This document shows positions 8,062-16,413 of a stretch of DNA of 33,867 bases, piece by piece. Numbering within the stretch: position 1 is the stretch's first letter; each line of letters starts with the position of its first letter. The position numbers and the translations under genes were made by a program. The DNA is from Bacteroidales bacterium UBA1800 (GTDB lineage Bacteria > Bacteroidota > Bacteroidia > Bacteroidales > VadinHA17). The DNA lies in the NCBI GenBank assembly GCA_002319915.1, contig DCFQ01000051.1:1-33867 (forward strand). The letters are read 5' to 3'. A model generated the notes under the pieces. It was not told the origin of the DNA, did no database searches, and saw nothing but the letters and a program-made list of their open reading frames with translations.

Positions 8062-9897
8062 ATGTGCGGAATTGTCGGCTATATCGGTACCAAACCTGCT
8101 CGCGAAATTATTATTAACGGCCTTAAACGTTTGGAATACAGGGGCTATGACTCTGCCGGAATGGCATTGATAAATGGAGAGGCAAAGATCTTCAAGTGCA
8201 AGGGACGCGTTCAGGACCTGGAGGATATGCTTTCCGGGTCAGAATTCAACGGTACGATCGGCATGGGCCATACGAGGTGGGCTACCCACGGGGAGCCAAA
8301 TGAGCTTAACGCCCATCCGCAGGTATCCTTTAAAGGCAATTTCATTGTCGTTCATAACGGGATCATCGAGAATTATTCCCTCATCAAGAAACACCTGCAA
8401 AGCAGGGGGATCCAGTTTTCGAGCCAGACCGACACTGAGGTGCTGGCAAATCTTATCGAACATCTTTATCTTGAAGGCGACCTGACGGCCGAGCAGGCAA
8501 TCATGCTTGCGCTTAACCGGGTCGAAGGTGCTTACGGGCTGGTCATTATATGCGTAAAGGAACCTGACAGGCTCTTCGCCGCAAAGAAAGGGAGCCCGCT
8601 CGTGATTGGCGTGGGCGACGGTGAGAATTTCATTGCATCCGACGCCACCCCCATTGTTGAGTACACCCAGAGGGTCATCTACCTGAAGGACGACGACATG
8701 GCCATCATCAAGAAGGATGAGCTTATTCTCAAGAGCGTCAGGCCGGGCAAGATCGAACCAGAGGTAAAGCAGGTGGATCTCAAGATTGGGGAAATCGACA
8801 AGGAAGGATTCCCGCACTTCATGCTCAAGGAGATTTACGAGCAGCCGAGAGCGATACACGACACTTTCAGGGGAAGGGTGCTTCCCGATCACTCAGGAAT
8901 CATGCTTGGAGGGCTCCACGGCGTCCTCGAAACGATATCCCAGTCGGAAAGGATAATAATTGTTGCATGCGGGACCTCGTGGCACGCAGGGCTCCTCGGA
9001 GAATACATCTTTGAGGAGTATACCAGGATCCCGGTGGAGGTTGAGTATGCTTCGGAGTTCCGCTACCGTGATCCGATAATTAGAAAAGGGGACATCGTGA
9101 TTGCCATAAGCCAGAGCGGGGAGACCGCAGATACCCTCGCAGCCGTGAAGCTGGCAAAGGAGCGGGGCGCTATGGTCCTGGGGATCTGCAATGTGGTGGG
9201 ATCGAGCATACCTAGGGAAACCAATGCAGGGGTCTATACGCACGCGGGTCCTGAAATCGGCGTGGCATCAACAAAGGCATTCACCACTCAGGTGACGGTG
9301 CTTGCCATGATGGCATTCGAGATCGGGTTCCTGAAGGGAGTCATTAATGCAGAGAATTATAAGAAGCTGATCGATGAGCTTGCCGTTATTCCGGAGAAGA
9401 TAGAGAAGTCCCTTAAGGCCAATGAGAAGGCCCTGGAGATAGCAACAAAATACCAACAGACGAAGAATGCCCTTTACCTGGGCCGCGGATACCTGTTCCC
9501 GGTGGCGCTCGAAGGCGCCCTCAAACTGAAGGAGATATCATACGTTCATGCGGAGGGATACCCCGCTGCCGAGATGAAGCACGGCCCGATCGCGCTAATT
9601 GATGAGAACATGCCGGTAGTGGTGGTTGCCACCAAGGATGATACCTACGACAAAATAGTCAGCAACATTCAGGAGATCAAAGCCAGGAAGGGGTTAGTGA
9701 TCGCAATTGTGACCGAAGGTGATGAGATTATAAGCCGCATGGCCGATTTCGTGCTTGAGGTACCAGATACCCTGCCCGTCTTCTCACCGGTCCTCGCCGT
9801 GATCCCTCTCCAGCTCCTTTCATACCATATTGCTGTGCTCAGGGGTTGTAATGTCGACCAGCCGAGGAACCTCGCTAAATCTGTGACAGTAGAATAG
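8062..9897 (+). CDS. glmS: Glutamine-fructose-6-phosphate aminotransferase (isomerizing)
   Basis: Cytoplasmic first enzyme of the hexosamine pathway: fructose-6-phosphate plus glutamine gives glucosamine-6-phosphate for UDP-GlcNAc. The 611 residues start with MCGIVGYIG, where Cys2 is the N-terminal nucleophile of the glutaminase domain; GHTRWATHG and HNGIIENY complete that site. Two SIS domains follow (ACGTSWHAG, ISQSGETADT, EISYVHAEGYPAAEMKHGP) and the protein ends with the canonical DQPRNLAKSVTVE tail. The ATG is the only sensible start because Cys2 must follow it. DUF4954 begins 20 bp downstream. No glmS ribozyme fold is apparent in the 108-bp upstream gap. Confidence 0.98.
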   Translation: MCGIVGYIGTKPAREIIINGLKRLEYRGYDSAGMALINGEAKIFKCKGRVQDLEDMLSGSEFNGTIGMGHTRWATHGEPNELNAHPQVSFKGNFIVVHNGIIENYSLIKKHLQSRGIQFSSQTDTEVLANLIEHLYLEGDLTAEQAIMLALNRVEGAYGLVIICVKEPDRLFAAKKGSPLVIGVGDGENFIASDATPIVEYTQRVIYLKDDDMAIIKKDELILKSVRPGKIEPEVKQVDLKIGEIDKEGFPHFMLKEIYEQPRAIHDTFRGRVLPDHSGIMLGGLHGVLETISQSERIIIVACGTSWHAGLLGEYIFEEYTRIPVEVEYASEFRYRDPIIRKGDIVIAISQSGETADTLAAVKLAKERGAMVLGICNVVGSSIPRETNAGVYTHAGPEIGVASTKAFTTQVTVLAMMAFEIGFLKGVINAENYKKLIDELAVIPEKIEKSLKANEKALEIATKYQQTKNALYLGRGYLFPVALEGALKLKEISYVHAEGYPAAEMKHGPIALIDENMPVVVVATKDDTYDKIVSNIQEIKARKGLVIAIVTEGDEIISRMADFVLEVPDTLPVFSPVLAVIPLQLLSYHIAVLRGCNVDQPRNLAKSVTVE

Positions 9898-9917
9898 AAA
9901 TCCAACATAATCCTAAA

Positions 9918-11921
9918 ATGAATCTGGAAATATCCTGCCGGAACCTTTCACCGGACGAGATAAAAACCCTGGAGTCAAATGGCTGTACCTGTGATGACTG
10001 GACAAGGGTCAGGGTGGCAGAGCAGTTTGACCCCTCAAGGTGCAGCCGGGTGACCTTTTCGGGCGATGTAGAGCTGGGAAGCTTCTCAGGATCATATACC
10101 GACAGGTCGGGAGTCTCTGTTAAGCATGGCATTTCGGATGCAAGAATACATAATTGCCGGATCGGCTCCAATGTTCTCATTTTCAACATCGGCGATTATA
10201 TTGCCAATTATGTCATCGAAGACAATGTGATAATAAGGAACTGCGGAAAGATCCATACCGAGGGTACATCCTCATTCGGCAACGGTACCGCGGTGGCGGT
10301 ACTGAACGAGACGGGCGCCCGGTCGGTGAAGATATGGGACAGGCTCTCAGCGCACCATGCATATATTGTTGCCCTTTACAGGCACCGGATCAAGGCTGTC
10401 GAAAAGCTTGAAAAGATGGTGGAAGAGTATTCAGCTTCGGTAAGCTCGGCAATGGGGGTGATCGGAAGGGGATCGAGCGTCTGCGACTGCCGGACTTTAC
10501 GAAACGTAAAGATCGGACCGTGCACGAAGGTTGAAGGAGCTATAAGCCTGAATGAAGGCACGATAAACTGCTGCAGCGAGGATCCGGTCCATATAGGTCC
10601 TGGCGTGATCATGGAACACTTCATAGTCTGTTCGGGATCGACGATATCCGAATCGACCCTGATCGACAAGTGCTTCATCGGGCAGGGATGTGTTCTCTCG
10701 AAACATTATTCAGCCGAAAACTCGCTCTTCTTTGCAAATTGCGGCGGATATCACGGGGAAGCCTGTTCAATTTTTGCCGGTCCGTATACGGTTACTCACC
10801 ATAAATCGACCCTGCTGATCGCCGGGATCTTTTCGTTCATGAACGCCGGTAGCGGCTCCAACCAGAGCAACCACATGTACAAGCTGGGGCCCATTCACCA
10901 GGGGATTATGGAAAGAGGATCGAAGACCACAAGCGACTCTTATGTCCTTTGGCCGGCACGCATCGGTCCGTACACCCTGGTTATGGGGCGTCACTATAAG
11001 AATATGGACACGTCGTCGCTTCCCTTCTCGTACCTGATAGAAAGCAATGATGAGAGTATCCTGGTCCCGGGTGTGAACCTCAGGAGCGTGGGTACTATAA
11101 GGGATGCACAGAAATGGCCGACACGTGATGTCAGGAAGGACCCTGACAAGCTCGACCAGGTCAACTTCAACCTGCTGAGCCCCTATACCATCCGGAAAAT
11201 GTTCGAGGGAAGGGAACTGCTTACGAAGCTGAAGGCCGTGTCGGGTACCGGCTCCTCTTCATACTACTACGATAACATGATGATCAAGGGCCCCTCGCTT
11301 GAAAGAGGGATCGATATGTACCAGACCGGGATCAACAAGTTCCTCGGCAATTCCCTTATAAAGCGGCTCGAGGGCATCGAATTCAAATCGGATGATGAGC
11401 TGCGCAAACGCCTTGTGCCTGAACATGATATAGGAAAGGGAGAATGGGTCGACCTGGCAGGGCTGCTGGCCCCGAAAACGGTTGTCAGCCAGCTTCTCGA
11501 CGATATTGAATCGGGAAAGATCAGCTCAATCGGCGAGGTGCAGCGGTCATTCAGGGAAATGCATGACAATTATTACAAATGGGAATGGACATGGGCTCTG
11601 GAGAGGATCGAGGAAGAAGAAGACAAAAAAGCAGCGGATTTTACTGCTGATGATATAATACGGATCGTTGAACGGTGGAAGAAGAGCGTGACAGACCTCG
11701 ACAAGATGCTTTATGAGGATGCCCGGAAGGAGTTCAACCTTTCATCGATGACGGGATTCGGGATCGACGGCGGGGAGGAGATCAAGAAGAAGGATTTCGA
11801 ACAGGTCAGGGGCGAGTTCAACTCGAACTCAGTGGTGGCGGCTATCCGGGAGCATATCAGGATCAAGAGCGCCCTCGGGGATGAGCTTATCGGCAGGATG
11901 AAAAAGATCAGTCTGTCGTAA
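9918..11921 (+). CDS. DUF4954 family left-handed beta-helix protein
   Basis: A 667-residue protein typical of Bacteroidetes with no experimentally established role that I know of. Residues about 70-400 hold many hexapeptide-type turns (NCRIGSNVLIFNIGDYI, VIEDNVIIRNCGKI, IGPGVIMEHFIVCSGSTI, KCFIGQGCVLSK), implying a parallel beta-helix like those of GlmU or acyltransferases. Conserved-looking stretches include FANCGGYHGEACSIFAGPYTVTHHKSTLL and SNQSNHMYKLGPIHQG, rich in His, Asn and Gly as in an active or binding site. The C-terminal third is helical and charged (ERIEEEEDKKAADFTADDI). It has no signal peptide. With only 20 bp after glmS on the same strand, co-transcription and a link to amino-sugar or nucleotide-sugar metabolism are reasonable inferences, not demonstrated. 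Confidence 0.85.
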   Translation: MNLEISCRNLSPDEIKTLESNGCTCDDWTRVRVAEQFDPSRCSRVTFSGDVELGSFSGSYTDRSGVSVKHGISDARIHNCRIGSNVLIFNIGDYIANYVIEDNVIIRNCGKIHTEGTSSFGNGTAVAVLNETGARSVKIWDRLSAHHAYIVALYRHRIKAVEKLEKMVEEYSASVSSAMGVIGRGSSVCDCRTLRNVKIGPCTKVEGAISLNEGTINCCSEDPVHIGPGVIMEHFIVCSGSTISESTLIDKCFIGQGCVLSKHYSAENSLFFANCGGYHGEACSIFAGPYTVTHHKSTLLIAGIFSFMNAGSGSNQSNHMYKLGPIHQGIMERGSKTTSDSYVLWPARIGPYTLVMGRHYKNMDTSSLPFSYLIESNDESILVPGVNLRSVGTIRDAQKWPTRDVRKDPDKLDQVNFNLLSPYTIRKMFEGRELLTKLKAVSGTGSSSYYYDNMMIKGPSLERGIDMYQTGINKFLGNSLIKRLEGIEFKSDDELRKRLVPEHDIGKGEWVDLAGLLAPKTVVSQLLDDIESGKISSIGEVQRSFREMHDNYYKWEWTWALERIEEEEDKKAADFTADDIIRIVERWKKSVTDLDKMLYEDARKEFNLSSMTGFGIDGGEEIKKKDFEQVRGEFNSNSVVAAIREHIRIKSALGDELIGRMKKISLS

Positions 11922-11968
11922 AGGTGTAAGAAATTCACTTAACCGCAAAACAGCCCCGGATCCCTTAC

Positions 11969-12021
11969 GCCCCCGGCCCCCTGAAGGGGATTAAGGAAGT
12001 CCGCTTCAGGAGGCGGGAGGC
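11969..12021. repeat. Imperfect 18-bp inverted repeat at a convergent gene junction
   Basis: The left arm 11969-11986 and the right arm 12004-12021 are inverted copies matching at 15 of 18 positions, with a 17-bp loop. Two of the three mismatches become G-U pairs in RNA copied from the minus strand, so the rfbB-side transcript would fold into an almost continuous GC-rich hairpin. It sits between the stop codons of the DUF4954 gene (+) and rfbB (-). No adjacent T-tract is present, so it is not a classical intrinsic terminator; it may be a dispersed Bacteroidetes intergenic repeat or a 3'-end stabiliser. Confidence 0.75.
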
Positions 12022-12039
12022 AATCGGTGGCAGGACTGG

Positions 12040-13101
12040 TTACCTGCCTGAATACATTGTATCGTAGTACTTTTCGTAATCGCCCGAAATTATCCTCTCA
12101 AGCCACTGGGTGTTCCTGAGGTACCAGTCAACCGTAAGCTCCAGTCCCTTCGCAAAATCCGGTATCGGCGACCAGCCGAGTTCATTCTGCAGCTTGGACG
12201 AATCTATGGCATATCTCTGGTCGTGGCCGGGCCTGTCCTTGACATATGTTATCAGCTTTTCGGATGTTCCTTCCAGCCTGTCGAGCTTTGAGTCCATTAT
12301 CCTGCACAGGAGCCTTATGAGGTCGATGTTCTTCCACTCGTTGTTCCCTCCGATGTTATAGGTCTCACCTGCCTTCCCTTTGTGGAAGATTAGATCGATG
12401 GCCGATGAATGGTCCTCTACATAAAGCCAGTCCCTGATATTCTCACCCTTGCCGTAGACAGGTATCGGTTTCTGGTTCTTGATATTGTTTATGGCCAGCG
12501 GGATTAGTTTTTCAGGGAACTGGTTCGGTCCGTAATTGTTCGAGCAGTTTGACACCACCACCGGGATGTTGTATGTATGGCCGTATGCCCTTACCAGGTG
12601 ATCGGAGCTTGCCTTGGAGGCTGAATAGGGGCTCTTCGGGTCATACGGGGTTGTTTCGGTGAAGTAGCCTTCCTTGCTGAGGGATCCGAAGACCTCATCG
12701 GTGGAGATATGATAGAACAGCTTCCCTGTGCAGTCGCTGCCCCACTGGCTGCGGACCGCATTGAGAAGGTTGACCGTACCGATAATGTTTGTCTGGACGA
12801 ACTCATCGGGGCCGCTGATCGACCGGTCGACATGCGATTCGGCCGCAAGGTGGATGACTCCGTCGAACCGGTACTTTGCGAAAAGGTCAGCTATGGCCTT
12901 TTTGTCGACTATATCGGTCCTTTCAAAGAAATAGTTTTCCCTGCCTTCAATGTCTGCAAGGTTCTCGAGGTTCCCGGCGTACGTAAGCTTGTCGGCATTG
13001 ACTATCCTGTATTCGGGATATCTTGCGACAAATCTCCTGACTACATGGGATCCGATGAAGCCGGCACCCCCGGTGATAAGGATTGTTTTTTTGAAATTCA
13101 T
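12040..13101 (-). CDS. rfbB: dTDP-glucose 4,6-dehydratase
   Basis: Short-chain dehydrogenase/reductase that converts dTDP-glucose to dTDP-4-keto-6-deoxyglucose, the branch point to rhamnose and other deoxy sugars. From ATG 13101 (353 residues) it shows the NAD-binding GGAGFIGSH near 11-19, the dehydratase-specific Thr134-Asp135-Glu136 (STDEVFG) and Tyr159-x-x-x-Lys163 (YSASK), followed by NCSNNYGPNQFPEK. An in-frame ATG at 13134 would add 11 residues and overlap galE by 31 bp; 13101 is preferred because it sits 2 bp after the galE stop codon and opens directly with the Rossmann strand. It is last in the six-gene operon. No rfbA, rfbC or rfbD is in the window, so the end sugar is unknown. Confidence 0.96.
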   Translation of the reverse strand: MNFKKTILITGGAGFIGSHVVRRFVARYPEYRIVNADKLTYAGNLENLADIEGRENYFFERTDIVDKKAIADLFAKYRFDGVIHLAAESHVDRSISGPDEFVQTNIIGTVNLLNAVRSQWGSDCTGKLFYHISTDEVFGSLSKEGYFTETTPYDPKSPYSASKASSDHLVRAYGHTYNIPVVVSNCSNNYGPNQFPEKLIPLAINNIKNQKPIPVYGKGENIRDWLYVEDHSSAIDLIFHKGKAGETYNIGGNNEWKNIDLIRLLCRIMDSKLDRLEGTSEKLITYVKDRPGHDQRYAIDSSKLQNELGWSPIPDFAKGLELTVDWYLRNTQWLERIISGDYEKYYDTMYSGR

Positions 13102-13103
13102 GG

Positions 13104-14132
13104 TCAGTTGCTCTTTCTTATAAATTTTTCCCATTCCCAGGCTGTTCTCATGGATTCATCGAGGGAGATATTTGTCTTCCATCCCAGTTCCCTGTTTGCG
13201 AGGGATGGATCAGCCCAGATCTTTTCAATATCCCCCGGACGCCGGTCTGTTATCCGGTATTTCAGTTTGAGGCCGGTCGCGCGTTCGAACGAACTTATTG
13301 CTTCCAGAACCGAAACGCCCGTGCCGGTCCCCAGGTTGAATGTCTCATACCCTGACTTGTTCCTTCCTTCGACCAGGCGGTTAATGGCCGTTACATGGGC
13401 CTTTGCAAGATCGACGACATGAAGGTAGTCCCTTATGCATGAACCGTCGGGGGTATCATAGTCATTGCCGAAAACCTTAAGTTCATCCCTGAGGCCAAAG
13501 GCTGTCTGGGTAATAAACGGGACCAGGTTCTCGGGAACACCTCTTGGCAGTTCGCCTATAAGGGCTGACGGGTGTGCACCGATGGGATTGAAATACCGCA
13601 GTGATATCCCCCGCAGGTTTGGGTCCGCAGCAATGGTGTCCCTGATTATTTCCTCGCAGATCCGTTTCGTATTGCCATACGGCGAAGCGGCCGGCTGAAG
13701 GGGTGAATCCTCGGAAACCGGCAGCCTGGCTGGCTGCCCGTAAACCGTGCAGCTGGATGAAAAAACAAAGCCGGGGATCCTGAATGTCTTCATTCCCTCC
13801 AGGAGATTGACGGTGGTCTGGATGTTGTTCCGGTAGTACTCCAAAGGCTTCCTGACTGATTCCCCGACAGCCTTGTACGCTGCAAAATGGATGATGCCTG
13901 AGATGCCCGGGTGATCATGGAAGAATTCCGACAGCTTCTCCCTGTCGCAGATATCTAAGACTGCAAGCTCCGGTGTCGTGCCGGTTATCTGCCCGATCCT
14001 GGTCGCAACGCCTGCCTCTGAGTTGGTAAGATTGTCGATGATAATGACCTCGGAACCGTCTTCAATGAGTTCCACTGCCGTGTGTGAACCGATGTACCCG
14101 GTACCGCCCGTGACGAGAATTTTCTTTTTCAT
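13104..14132 (-). CDS. galE: UDP-glucose 4-epimerase
   Basis: NAD-dependent interconversion of UDP-glucose and UDP-galactose (or the GlcNAc/GalNAc pair). The 342 residues from ATG 14132 include VTGGTGYIGSH, the SSSCTVYGQP serine region, Tyr152-x-x-x-Lys156 (YGNTK), and YFNPIGAHPSALIGE, all characteristic of GalE. The ATG overlaps the preceding dehydrogenase stop by one base (TGATG), a translational-coupling arrangement; an upstream TTG at 14144 is less likely. It supplies UDP-galactose-type precursors for surface glycan. Which of the two substrate pairs it prefers cannot be read with confidence. Confidence 0.95.
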   Translation of the reverse strand: MKKKILVTGGTGYIGSHTAVELIEDGSEVIIIDNLTNSEAGVATRIGQITGTTPELAVLDICDREKLSEFFHDHPGISGIIHFAAYKAVGESVRKPLEYYRNNIQTTVNLLEGMKTFRIPGFVFSSSCTVYGQPARLPVSEDSPLQPAASPYGNTKRICEEIIRDTIAADPNLRGISLRYFNPIGAHPSALIGELPRGVPENLVPFITQTAFGLRDELKVFGNDYDTPDGSCIRDYLHVVDLAKAHVTAINRLVEGRNKSGYETFNLGTGTGVSVLEAISSFERATGLKLKYRITDRRPGDIEKIWADPSLANRELGWKTNISLDESMRTAWEWEKFIRKSN

Positions 14133-15421
14133 CAAAGACTCCAATAGGTGTGATTGTGTATTTTTCCCCGAAGCACTCCCTTGACATCCACCACTATACC
14201 CTGGTCATTGAGAAGGGGGGTGAAATATTCCTCGCCAATGCCCATATACTCCTTATGACAAACCGCAAGGATGACGGCATCGTATTTGCCTTCGGGTCCT
14301 TTCTTCAGGTCGATTCCGTACTCCTCCTTTACCTCGTGAGGGCTTGCCCCCGGATCGATCACATCGACCGATATCCCGAAATCGGTAAGCTCCTTTATCA
14401 CATCGATGACTTTCGAGTTCCTGATGTCAGTCACATTCTCCTTGAATGTCATTCCCATGACAAGCACCCTTGAATTGTTCGGGTTTGTTCCCTTTGCAAT
14501 TATCTTCTTCACGGTTTGCTTCCCGATGTACCTGCCCATGCTGTCGTTCGTGAAACGGCCTGAGTCGATCATGTGGGGATGGTATCCCAGGGCTTTCGCC
14601 TTGTATGAGAGGTAGTACGGATCGACGCCAATGCAGTGTCCGCCGACAAGCCCGGGATAGAATTTCAGGAAGTTCCATTTTGTCCCGGCGGCTTCAAGTA
14701 CCTCGAAGGTATTGATGCCCATCCGGTTGAATATTATTGAGAGTTCATTCATGAAAGCGATGTTGATGTCGCGCTGTGTATTCTCGATGATCTTGGCCGA
14801 TTCGGCGACCTTTATCGAGCTCGCCCTGTAGACTCCTGCCTGTATAATGATCTCGTACACCTTTGCGATCTCTTCTGCCGACACCGGGTCACAGCCGCTT
14901 GTAACCTTAACTATCCTGGTAAGCGTGTGATTCTGGTCCCCGGGATTTATCCTTTCCGGTGAGAATCCGACCTTGAAATCCCGGAGGTATTTAAGCTTTG
15001 AGAATCTTTCGAGAACGGGAACGCAATCTTCCTCCGTACAACCCGGGTAAACTGTTGATTCATAGACCACATAATCTCCCTTCTTAAGTATCTTTCCGAC
15101 GGTCTCAGTTGCTTTAAGCAGGGGTGTAAGGTCGGGCAGGTTGTAGACATTCGTAGGGGTTGGCACTGCCACTATATGGAATGAAGCCTGCTTCAGGTCC
15201 TCCGGGTTGCTGGTGTAGAGGATATCAGTGCCGTTGAATGCTTCAGGACGAAGCTCGTTGCTGGGGTCAATGCCCTTCTTCATCAGCTCGACCCGGTCGG
15301 GCTTGATATCGAATCCGACAACCTTGATTTTCCTTGCGAATTCAAGGGCTATCGGAAGGCCTACATATCCAAGGCCGATAACGGAAAGCTTCGTTTCCTT
15401 GTTGATCAGTTCGTTGTACAT
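14132..15421 (-). CDS. wbpA: UDP-N-acetyl-hexosamine 6-dehydrogenase (nucleotide sugar dehydrogenase)
   Basis: NAD-dependent two-step oxidation of a UDP-hexosamine to the uronic acid, the first step of UDP-diacetamido-glucuronate synthesis. The 429 residues have the NAD-binding GLGYVGLP at 16-23, VAVPTPTN, ESTVYPGCTEE, the catalytic Lys/Asn region (ESAKIIENTQRDINIAFMNE) and catalytic Cys263 in LVGGHCIGVDPYYL. That last motif resembles WbpO/TviB-type UDP-GalNAc/GlcNAc dehydrogenases more than P. aeruginosa WbpA; the symbol reflects its operon partners wbpB, wbpD and wbpE. It starts 7 bp after wbpB and its stop codon overlaps the galE ATG. Family assignment is secure, exact substrate less so. 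Confidence 0.9.
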   Translation of the reverse strand: MYNELINKETKLSVIGLGYVGLPIALEFARKIKVVGFDIKPDRVELMKKGIDPSNELRPEAFNGTDILYTSNPEDLKQASFHIVAVPTPTNVYNLPDLTPLLKATETVGKILKKGDYVVYESTVYPGCTEEDCVPVLERFSKLKYLRDFKVGFSPERINPGDQNHTLTRIVKVTSGCDPVSAEEIAKVYEIIIQAGVYRASSIKVAESAKIIENTQRDINIAFMNELSIIFNRMGINTFEVLEAAGTKWNFLKFYPGLVGGHCIGVDPYYLSYKAKALGYHPHMIDSGRFTNDSMGRYIGKQTVKKIIAKGTNPNNSRVLVMGMTFKENVTDIRNSKVIDVIKELTDFGISVDVIDPGASPHEVKEEYGIDLKKGPEGKYDAVILAVCHKEYMGIGEEYFTPLLNDQGIVVDVKGVLRGKIHNHTYWSL

Positions 15422-15428
15422 AATTTGT

Positions 15429-16382
15429 TTATTTGGCTTTTAGTATTGGATGATATTCTCCTATTAATCCTACAGGCTTTGAGTTCCTGATGGTGAACGC
15501 TGTGCTCACGGACTGACGGGCATCATTCAGCCCGAAACCGTTGCCGGCAAGTATTTCCCTGTAGGTCTGGGTATGAAGCTCACCGAACCCTTCACTGAAC
15601 TCGATCTCCTCGCCGTCGACCGATATGGATCTGTAGGTCCTCTTGCCTTTCTCCTTTACCGTTGCAGGCAGATCGTTGTAATCAACGCTCAGGAACCACC
15701 TCACCCTGGCATTCTCAAGCTCGAGATAGCCCGCAGCCTTTGAAGGCTCAGAAACATGGACAATGTTCCTGGTCGTCTTTCCGAAGATCCAGCCGAGCAT
15801 GTCAAAGAAATGGATGCCGATATTCGTGGCTACACCTCCTGATTTCTGGAGATCCCCTTTCCAGGATATGAAGTACCAGTTGCCCCTGCTGGTGATGTAT
15901 GTGAGGTCGATGTTATAGACCTTGTCCTTCGGGCCGTTCATAATCCTGTTCCTCAATTCGATGATCCGCGGGTGAAGCCTGAGCTGGAGCACCGTATAGA
16001 TCCTGCGGCCGGTCTCATCCTCGATTTCCTGAAGCGCATCGACATTCCATGGGTTGAGCACAATCGGCTTTTCGCAGATTGCATCGGCATGATGCCTGAG
16101 AGCAAACCGGATATGTGAGTCGTGAAGGTAATTGGGCGAGCAGATGCTGACATAATCGACCATTGTCCCGGTCCTTTTCAGCTTGTCAAAATGCCTGTCA
16201 AACCTTTCGAACTCAACGAAGAAGTCGCTGTGCGGGAAATAGCTGTCGAGCAATCCCACGCAGTCGAATTTGTCGAGGCTGGCAAGCAGGATGTTACCAG
16301 TATCCTTAATGGCTTTCAGATGCCGCACGGCTATATAGCCTGCAACGCCGATGAGCCCGAAGTTCTTGGGAGTATTCTCCAT
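15429..16382 (-). CDS. wbpB: UDP-GlcNAcA 3-oxidase, Gfo/Idh/MocA oxidoreductase (WbpB-like)
   Basis: NAD-dependent oxidoreductase predicted to oxidise C3 of UDP-N-acetylglucosaminuronate to the 3-keto sugar. The 317 residues from ATG 16382 show an N-terminal Rossmann fold (FGLIGVAGYIAVRHLKAI), the VSICSPNYLHDSHIRFAL segment and the family EKP signature in CEKPIVLN, then a C-terminal GFO_IDH_MocA domain with LQLRLHPRI and the GGVATNIGIHFFDMLGWIFG helix. Length fits WbpB (about 315). A TTG one codon upstream is a less likely start. Function rests mainly on the co-occurrence with wbpA, wbpD and wbpE, since the superfamily is broad; the LHPR and GGVATNIGIH motifs support the WbpB/WlbA subgroup. 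Confidence 0.88.
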   Translation of the reverse strand: MENTPKNFGLIGVAGYIAVRHLKAIKDTGNILLASLDKFDCVGLLDSYFPHSDFFVEFERFDRHFDKLKRTGTMVDYVSICSPNYLHDSHIRFALRHHADAICEKPIVLNPWNVDALQEIEDETGRRIYTVLQLRLHPRIIELRNRIMNGPKDKVYNIDLTYITSRGNWYFISWKGDLQKSGGVATNIGIHFFDMLGWIFGKTTRNIVHVSEPSKAAGYLELENARVRWFLSVDYNDLPATVKEKGKRTYRSISVDGEEIEFSEGFGELHTQTYREILAGNGFGLNDARQSVSTAFTIRNSKPVGLIGEYHPILKAK

Positions 16383-16413
16383 CAACCAGAAAATTTAAGA
16401 GATAACGGAAAAA

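Noticed and set aside
11969..12021. Intrinsic bidirectional terminator.
   Set aside because: The hairpin is GC-rich but no T-run follows on either strand within a few bases, so it was listed as a repeat instead.
13101..13134. Upstream ATG of rfbB at 13134 as the true start.
   Set aside because: It overlaps galE by 31 bp and adds a polar leader absent from the family; the ATG at 13101 lies 2 bp after the galE stop codon.
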